Below are positions 58,407 to 64,000 of a DNA stretch of 64,000 bases, in pieces; the stretch's first letter is position 1; the number at the start of each line of letters is the position of its first letter. The stretch covers positions 186,001 to 250,000 of the forward strand of contig LLCB01000043.1 in NCBI GenBank assembly GCA_001414345.1, given 5' to 3'. The position numbers and the translations under genes were made by a program. The DNA is from Hymenoscyphus infarciens. Its lineage: Eukaryota > Ascomycota > Leotiomycetes > Helotiales > Helotiaceae. The notes under the pieces are model-generated. The model made no database searches and was not told the DNA's origin. It saw nothing but the letters and a program-made list of their open reading frames with translations.

Positions 58407-60967
58407 ATGCCGCTTTGGGGGTTCAGGTGGTTCAAACTTTTCCTCAATCCGTTTAAAAATGACGACTTCGAGCATATCAGTGTACGTATTTACATATCAC
58501 ACATCCATTCTTAATATTAATCATTCCAAATAGGAATCGGATCGCAGATTGTACATCCTAGGTAGACTTGAGGATGCCGAACCTTCGGAATGGTCATGGG
58601 TTATCGTGGTTGCTGGAGTCGGCTTCTTCACCGATGCATATTCTATCTTTGCTATAAATATGGTTATTCCGATGCTCGGAATAATCTATTATGGCGGGGA
58701 AATGCCGCGGAAATACGAGACTGCCCTAAGTGTCGTTACTCTTGGTGGATCGATCATTGGTCAAGTTGCTTTTGGTTTCGCTGCGGATATTTGGGGGAGA
58801 CGCAAAATGTATGGATTGGAATTGATTATCACAATCGCGGCGACTCTAGTAAGTAGCTTTGTTGTCTATTTTGACACTCTTCCTTCAGTGCTCGGGTTGA
58901 AAATTGGTTGAAAATTCGTTGTTATAACTCTTTATTGCTCTTTTTCTAATGAGAGAACTAGGGCTGTGTCATGGCTTCCAATGGAACTGAAAGCTCGATG
59001 TCGTTAATTGTCTGGCTGTTGATTTGGAGGTTTGTTCTTGGAATTGGTATTGGAGCGGAGCAAGTAACCCATTCCCTACACAACTGTAGGAGTCGAACAT
59101 TTGTTAACCTTCAATAAAGTTACCCTTTGTCTGCGGTTATCTGCTCCGAGTAAGTCTAGTCAAACAAGCACCTGGGTAGCTCTAACATCCATTCAGATTC
59201 GCCCCAACACGTTTACGTGGAAAGATGTTGACGGCCGTTTTCATGTGCCAACCTCTCGGGCAACTTGCCGCTACCCTGGTAACTCTAATTGCTGTTTCAA
59301 GCAAACGCAGTGGCATTCCCACTGATGCAATGCCCAACCACTGCAATTCCGAGTGTCTCAAAACACTGGATTCCACATGGCGCTGGATTATAGGCGTTGG
59401 TGTTATTCCTGCTGTCATAGGTACCTCTCACCCATGGTGTACTGTGGTCATTCTTATGTTGTCTTACTAATAAATTTTGTTTAGCCTTGTGGTTCCGTTT
59501 GACGATTATCGAATCGCCTCGATACACAGCGGATGTTGGTCGTGATAGTAGAAAAGCTGCTTCGGAATTACAACGGTATCTTTTGTTGCAAGCGCAGGCA
59601 CAAACTGGAGCCGGGTCATCAACTTCCATTAATCTTACCAGCTTAGGACCCAACAGTCACCCATTGAGGCGCCCAACTTCTGGTGTGGCTTCTAATAACC
59701 CTGGAGAGGAACAACGCATTTCTGGGACCTTTAGCGAAGCTGGCAACCCGAGAGAGTTTGCAACCACCTCATACCAGCCTTCGATTGTCAGTCAGCAGAG
59801 TGATAGCCTTGATCTAGAAACCCCCGAAGAAAGTGTACCACCACCAGAACCTTCATGGAAGGAATTTAAACAATATTTCTGGCTGAATGGGAACCTCCGC
59901 ACATTGATAGCAACATCCTTCTGTTGGATGGCCCTCGATTTGCCCTTTTATGGACTTGGAATGTCGAGTCCTCATATCATTACCACTATCTGGTACGGAA
60001 AATTCCAACCCGGCTTATCGATCTACGATTTGGTCATTCATGACGTCTGGCAAAGCCTCGTTGTTGTTTCACTAGGAGCAATGGTTGGATGTCTCATCAC
60101 CCTGTTTACTATAGATAAAATCGGTCGGAAAAACATACAAATGAATGGCTTTTTCTGGCTATTCATCCTCTTCGTGGTAATTGGAGGCTCATTCAATCAC
60201 TTGTACGAAATAGGTGGCAATGCGGCGATCATTGTCCTCTACATATTGTGTCAGATCTTTTTCAATTTCGGTATGTTGCCAAACGCCGCTGGATTTAATA
60301 GCAACTGACAGTCATAAAACCAGGCCCAAACACTACCACATACATTGTAAGGGCATTTATCGCTTATTTCAAGGGGGGCTTTCGGCTAATTGCAAATAGA
60401 TGCCGGCAGAACTATTCCCAACACGATACCGAGGTCTTTCCCACGGAATCTCCGCCGCTTTCGGAAAGTTGGGCTCCGTCATCGCTCAATTGTTCTTAGC
60501 ATATATTGACTACGGACACGGTGTGGATCATAGCGTAATCCAGAAGTGGCTTCCATATTCATTACTGATGTTTGTTACCCGTCCAAGTCTTCAGAATTGC
60601 ATCTCTGACATTTACAATCAGCTTCTCGGTATTCATGCTACTCGGCCTCTTAGTAACCTGGAAGTGGATTCCCGGACAGGAACATGGACCAGACGGGAAG
60701 GTAAAAACGCTAGAACAATGGGAAGTGGGACGGAATACTCCGAATGGGTTCGCCCAAACGAGACTTGCGAAGGTGACGAGGACAATTTGGAAGATTCTAG
60801 CTCGCGTTGTTGAAGCGATTTATTTGTTTCTTGATAAGATGGCGGGAGGGGATGAGAAGGAATTACGTGAACAAGCCAGAAGAAACGGGGTGGAGATGAG
60901 AGAAGTTGATGCAGAAACTAATGGGGCAGTTGGGCACGAGATGAATGGGGACTGTCGGCATAAGTAG
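58407..60967 (+). CDS. MFS phosphate-type transporter (Pho84-like)
   Basis: Nine exons: 58407-58481, 58534-58848, 58962-59059, 59120-59149, 59197-59420, 59485-60270, 60324-60346, 60400-60569, 60622-60967; 688 residues. Signatures of the phosphate:H+ symporter group: GVGFFTDAYSIFAINMVIP (TM1), GFAADIWGRRKMYGLEL, GIGIGADYPLSAVICSEFAP and PAELFPTRYRGLSHGISAA, in the expected order with a long central loop. The intron after exon 3 begins GCAAGT: a GC-AG intron is needed to give GADYPLSAV. Exons of 30 and 23 nt are unusually small. Later introns carry good branch sites. Phosphate is inferred from family; related members carry other polyanions or glycerophosphodiesters. Confidence 0.9.
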
Positions 60968-61227
60968 ACCGAGCTAGCTTAATCAAGTATATGTATATCA
61001 TCTTTTCTCATTCACCAATTGCTCCAATTCGGAGTTTCTCACTCTCAAAGCTACCCAGTTTCACGCGATGAGCTTTGAGACATGACGGTCTGCTTTCCTG
61101 GGGATTAGTCCAATTCACGACATGGGATGAAATAAGGATTGGTCAAGCCGAGCGAGATCAAGTACTATTCGAAAGTGAGTAAGTTTTGCAGTAGAAGAAT
61201 GAGTACATGTGCATGGACCCTTATAAT
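60968..61227. other. Flank between transporter and O-methyltransferase pseudogene
   Basis: Convergent 3' ends; nothing else recognised. Confidence 0.5.
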
Positions 61228-62656
61228 TCACACCTCAATATCGATGATTGCCTCGAAATCACCCTCTGGACGCCAAATGTTCACAACCTTCAAACCAGCT
61301 TGCTGCACAAGCTCTCGCCACTCGCCATTGCTTCTGGGTTTTCTCCATGCCAGAATAAAGATTGAGCATATTGATATCCATCATTGTCGGTGACATTGAG
61401 CACCCAATATCTCTTAATACATATTCATTTACTAGAATCTTTGAGTATCCTGGTGTCATGGCTGCTGCGGTGTGACGGAAGATTGGAAGACATCTGCCAT
61501 CTGGTCACTATAAAAAAAGTCAATAAATGTCTAGCCAAGGATTTGGAGTTACACTAAAGAGAGTTTGAGCTACAATATAGTATCTTCATTTAACAAACAG
61601 AAAAATAACATAATTAACACACATCGTGAAAGATGAAATGGAAAAGTTAAGCCCGACCTCCTGTGAAAAAAGGTAATTCCATAATCTCAAAATGATGCCC
61701 CCCTTTTTGAGAAAGTGTACACGTACCTTTTACTGGTTGGGAACCGCACAAGAAGTCATAACTCATTACCACAATATTCGGAGGCAATGATGGCACTTTG
61801 TCAATGACGTGGGAGCGAGGTCTTGAAGCACAAGCTTGTCATTGGAAGCAGACTTTTGTTGGAAGTCCACCAAAACATGTCCCCAACTTCGACCCACATC
61901 AACCAGAAGTGGGGTCTCTGCCCTGTACCTTTTGAGAAATTAGTCGCTTATGGAGAACCACTTGACCCAGCTTGGACGAGAATGCCGACTTCCAGTCTTC
62001 GTATTGTTGAAGTCCTCCAAGGTGTTTGCCTCTGAGCTACAATGATCAAAACATGCAAGATCGGTATTGAGAGCGTATTGTAATGGACCTGTCCGTCGGG
62101 GAATTGTATCCAAGCTTCTCCATGTATTCTGGTATTTTTGCTGCTGTTCCAATTGTCATGTCCCAAAGATGTCTATGGCTACCTTCAAATGCTGGTCTCG
62201 TCATTGTTACCGTGATGGGAGCTGACGCCCATGTTTGCTCGCCGGCTTCTTCAACAAATCCAATTCAACATAGGTCTCGCAACACTCGTGCATCTAATGG
62301 TTAGTCGTAGTATCGCAGAATTTTGGGAGTTTGTTTACTGATGAGCAATTTCTCCCCAACAGACTTGGAGGCGAGCCCATCAGCCGTGAGTGACTTCTCC
62401 CGAGAAATGAGTTTAAGTAGATTGAGATCGATCGTTAGTCTTGCGCATAAAACTTGAAGCGGCTTGTTTGTCAGTACATGATAGCAAATATAGAAAGCGA
62501 CGAATCATCAAAGCAAGTTGCACGGCGGTGTTTTCGGGAACTTCAAGGGATATGGTGGGTGCTCTACTCAGAAGTAATGCTTGTTTTTGTGAAGTTCTTT
62601 TGCATAAGAGCTTGTCTCTGTGCAATAAGTGGCTTGGAAATGTTACTGGTAACCAT
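61228..62656 (-). pseudogene. SAM-dependent O-methyltransferase pseudogene
   Basis: Minus-strand blocks in family order: LISREKSLTADGLASK and PKILRYYD (N-terminal winged-helix/dimerisation, about 62430-62310); HRHLWDMTIGTAAKIPEYM then GYNSPTD (about 62180-62090); PLLVDVGRSWGHVLVDFQQK (SAM motif, normally VDVGGGxGH, about 61895); VIDKVPSLPPNIVVMSYDF; KILVNEYVLRD; and the C-terminal AGLKVVNIWRPEGDFEAII ending at TGA 61230-61228. Lesions: several in-frame stops, frameshifts around 62100 and 61800, and a 7-bp tandem duplication at 61314-61327 (CTCGCCA twice) shifting the last 30 codons. Relatives methylate fungal secondary metabolites. No neighbouring biosynthetic gene was seen. Confidence 0.8.
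61314..61327. repeat. 7-bp tandem duplication causing a frameshift
   Basis: CTCGCCA occurs twice in a row. Removing one copy restores QWRELVQQAGLKVV on the minus strand, the usual O-methyltransferase C-terminus. Confidence 0.75.
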
Positions 62657-63455
62657 TTTATTGATATGATGGTAACGACAAATAGTTTCATGGGAGTTGA
62701 AAGTAGTAGTGAAATGTGGGGGAACTCTCGGCTAGGAGAAAACCATAAAGTTGGTTGGATGCTGACATGAAACTGTTAATGCTTTACGTCGCGACCATTT
62801 CACCTGTCGCTTTGATGTACTCAGTGTGTAGATTATCACCTGTGGTATCTCGCTAATATTTATCTAAGTTAAATTAAGGCGAAATCCGTTATTACATCAC
62901 TACCCTTAATACAGAACTCGCTTGGGCTGACCACAAGTCCATTTCACAGTTTACCGAGACAAAACTCACCAGGACCCATGATTGAGCCCTGAAGTGCTCA
63001 AATCAGACCCATGCTTACCTATCTAGCACATAGCCTTTTTATTCTATCTACCGAAAACTTTCCACAACGGGACATAGCCCTAAGTTCTCTTGGGTTGTCT
63101 AGCCTTGTAGAGCCTTTGTCCAAAAATAGAATTGCATTGTAACCCCCAACAACCTTTCTTCCCTCTCTTCTTCCCCACAGGGAACACAATAACACTAAAT
63201 ACTCATACAAAGATTTCTTTATGCCAAAAAGTGGCGCGGCAATCACAACAAAAGCTCTTTCGAGCGAATCAATTCCAGACTATTTAAGATTATGCACCCT
63301 TAACTTCTGTTCTCCATTCGTTGATTCTTTCCTTGTACAAAGCAAAACTACCACCCATCACCAGTCTGCCAAACGCGTGTTGACCTCGATATTTCGCATT
63401 TCAACAAAACACAACACCCACTACCTACGTCAGGAATTCTCTAAATCGAGCCAAG
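62657..63455. other. Intergenic region upstream of the CCHC protein
   Basis: No gene recognised. The last 200 bp are C/A-rich with CAACACC-like stretches typical of fungal leaders. Confidence 0.45.
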
Positions 63456-64000
63456 ATGGGTAAAAGCAAGAAGAAAAATAATAATAGCAATGACAAAAGC
63501 AAAAGTAACAACAACAAGAATAATAAAAACAACAATAATAAGGACAAAACGTGTTCCAAATGCCAGAAAAAGGGCCATATAGCGAGCGACTGTTTCTCCG
63601 ATGTTACATGTCAAAAGTGTCACAAAAAGGGCCACAAGACAGAAAATTGTCGCACGGGACAAAACAGCAACCAAAATAACAATCAGCAAAATAATAACCA
63701 ACAAAACAACAATCAACAAAACAACAAGTCAACCCGTCCATGTTCAATCTGTCAAGGTCGACATCTCAATAAAGATTGCAACGCCAAATCAGGAATCGGC
63801 CCAGATGGAAAACCCCTAAAGTGTAAACACTGCCGCGGACCACACTACAACAACCAATGCTGGGAAAAGACCGATTCAAATTTCCCAAATAGCACAGGTA
63901 CATCGAACCAGCAAAAAGGTCAATACAAACAACACTACAATCCCAATGTTAGCCAACCCGTCTCGATGAGTGGTCTCATCCTCCGTCCTTGCAGATATTG
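63456..64000 (+). CDS. Asn-rich CCHC zinc-knuckle protein, partial
   Basis: Open from ATG 63456 to the window end (at least 181 residues). The N-terminal 30 residues are Lys/Asn repeats. Four zinc-knuckle-like motifs follow: CSKCQKKGHIASDC and CQKCHKKGHKTENC (classic C-x2-C-x4-H-x4-C), then shorter CSICQGRHLNKDC and CKHCRGPHYNNQC, with one residue less before the His. Between the pairs is an Asn/Gln-rich repeat. Such proteins bind single-stranded RNA or DNA (Gis2/CNBP type) or come from retroelement Gag. No pol-like sequence lies within the window, so the choice cannot be made. The frame has no RIP damage. Confidence 0.75.
   Translation, partial: MGKSKKKNNNSNDKSKSNNNKNNKNNNNKDKTCSKCQKKGHIASDCFSDVTCQKCHKKGHKTENCRTGQNSNQNNNQQNNNQQNNNQQNNKSTRPCSICQGRHLNKDCNAKSGIGPDGKPLKCKHCRGPHYNNQCWEKTDSNFPNSTGTSNQQKGQYKQHYNPNVSQPVSMSGLILRPCRY

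Noticed and set aside
61823..62770. Plus-strand frames (70-109 codons) at 61.8-62.8 kb
   Set aside because: They lie opposite the O-methyltransferase pseudogene blocks on the minus strand.

Overview
This window is nuclear DNA of a filamentous ascomycete. Genes carry short introns (mostly 47-150 nt) with CTAAC/CTGAC-type branch sites. One AT-rich block is bounded by degenerate LTRs in which CA and TG have become TA, the signature of repeat-induced point mutation (RIP). The gene content (2EXR and DUF3716 proteins, a PAS hybrid histidine kinase, a BCS1-like AAA ATPase) suggests Leotiomycetes/Helotiales, perhaps Sclerotiniaceae; this placement is inference.

Layout. 0.4-13 kb: housekeeping and signalling genes: APC/C subunit Cdc16, splicing factor Yju2, a METTL25-like methyltransferase, a 2EXR protein, a nine-exon hybrid histidine kinase and a GNAT acetyltransferase. 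13.4-21.4 kb: a full-length, RIP-degraded Ty1/copia element with 130-bp LTRs and a 5-bp target duplication, sitting in the last codons of a 14-TMS-type MFS transporter gene (21.4-23.5 kb) that also has a CAA-to-TAA-type nonsense codon. 24.5-25.8 kb: a DUF3716 gene. 26.1-30.9 kb: AT-rich block with a long-inverted-repeat element and an hAT remnant. 30.9-36.3 kb: a graveyard: ALDH, short-chain-dehydrogenase-like and 2EXR pseudogenes, a 0.5-kb MITE, a small four-exon gene and an intron-containing tRNA-Arg. 36.9-49.9 kb: core genes again: TFIIIC subunit, PP2A B56 subunit, t-SNARE Tlg1, BCS1-like ATPase, a C2H2-like protein. 50.3-51.8 kb: two relatives of the small four-exon gene. 52.9-53.4 kb: an hAT-type MITE with 8-bp TSD. 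54-61 kb: an uncharacterised six-exon protein and a nine-exon phosphate transporter with a GC-AG intron. 61.2-62.7 kb: an O-methyltransferase pseudogene. 63.5 kb to the end: an Asn-rich CCHC zinc-knuckle protein, cut by the window end.

The most noteworthy observations are: (1) an unrecognised small gene family with conserved exon phases, present as two readable copies and one degenerate copy, whose readable copies both have an in-frame stop ahead of a conserved Gly-rich tail; (2) the reconstructed copia insertion into the MFS gene plus a RIP-type nonsense codon outside the repeat; (3) a possible extra reading frame between pol and the 3' LTR of that copia element; (4) a histidine-kinase intron of 292 nt that contains an in-frame alternative exon ending in a stop. 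Exon models were built by hand from splice signals, frame continuity and recognised protein motifs; none was tested against transcripts.
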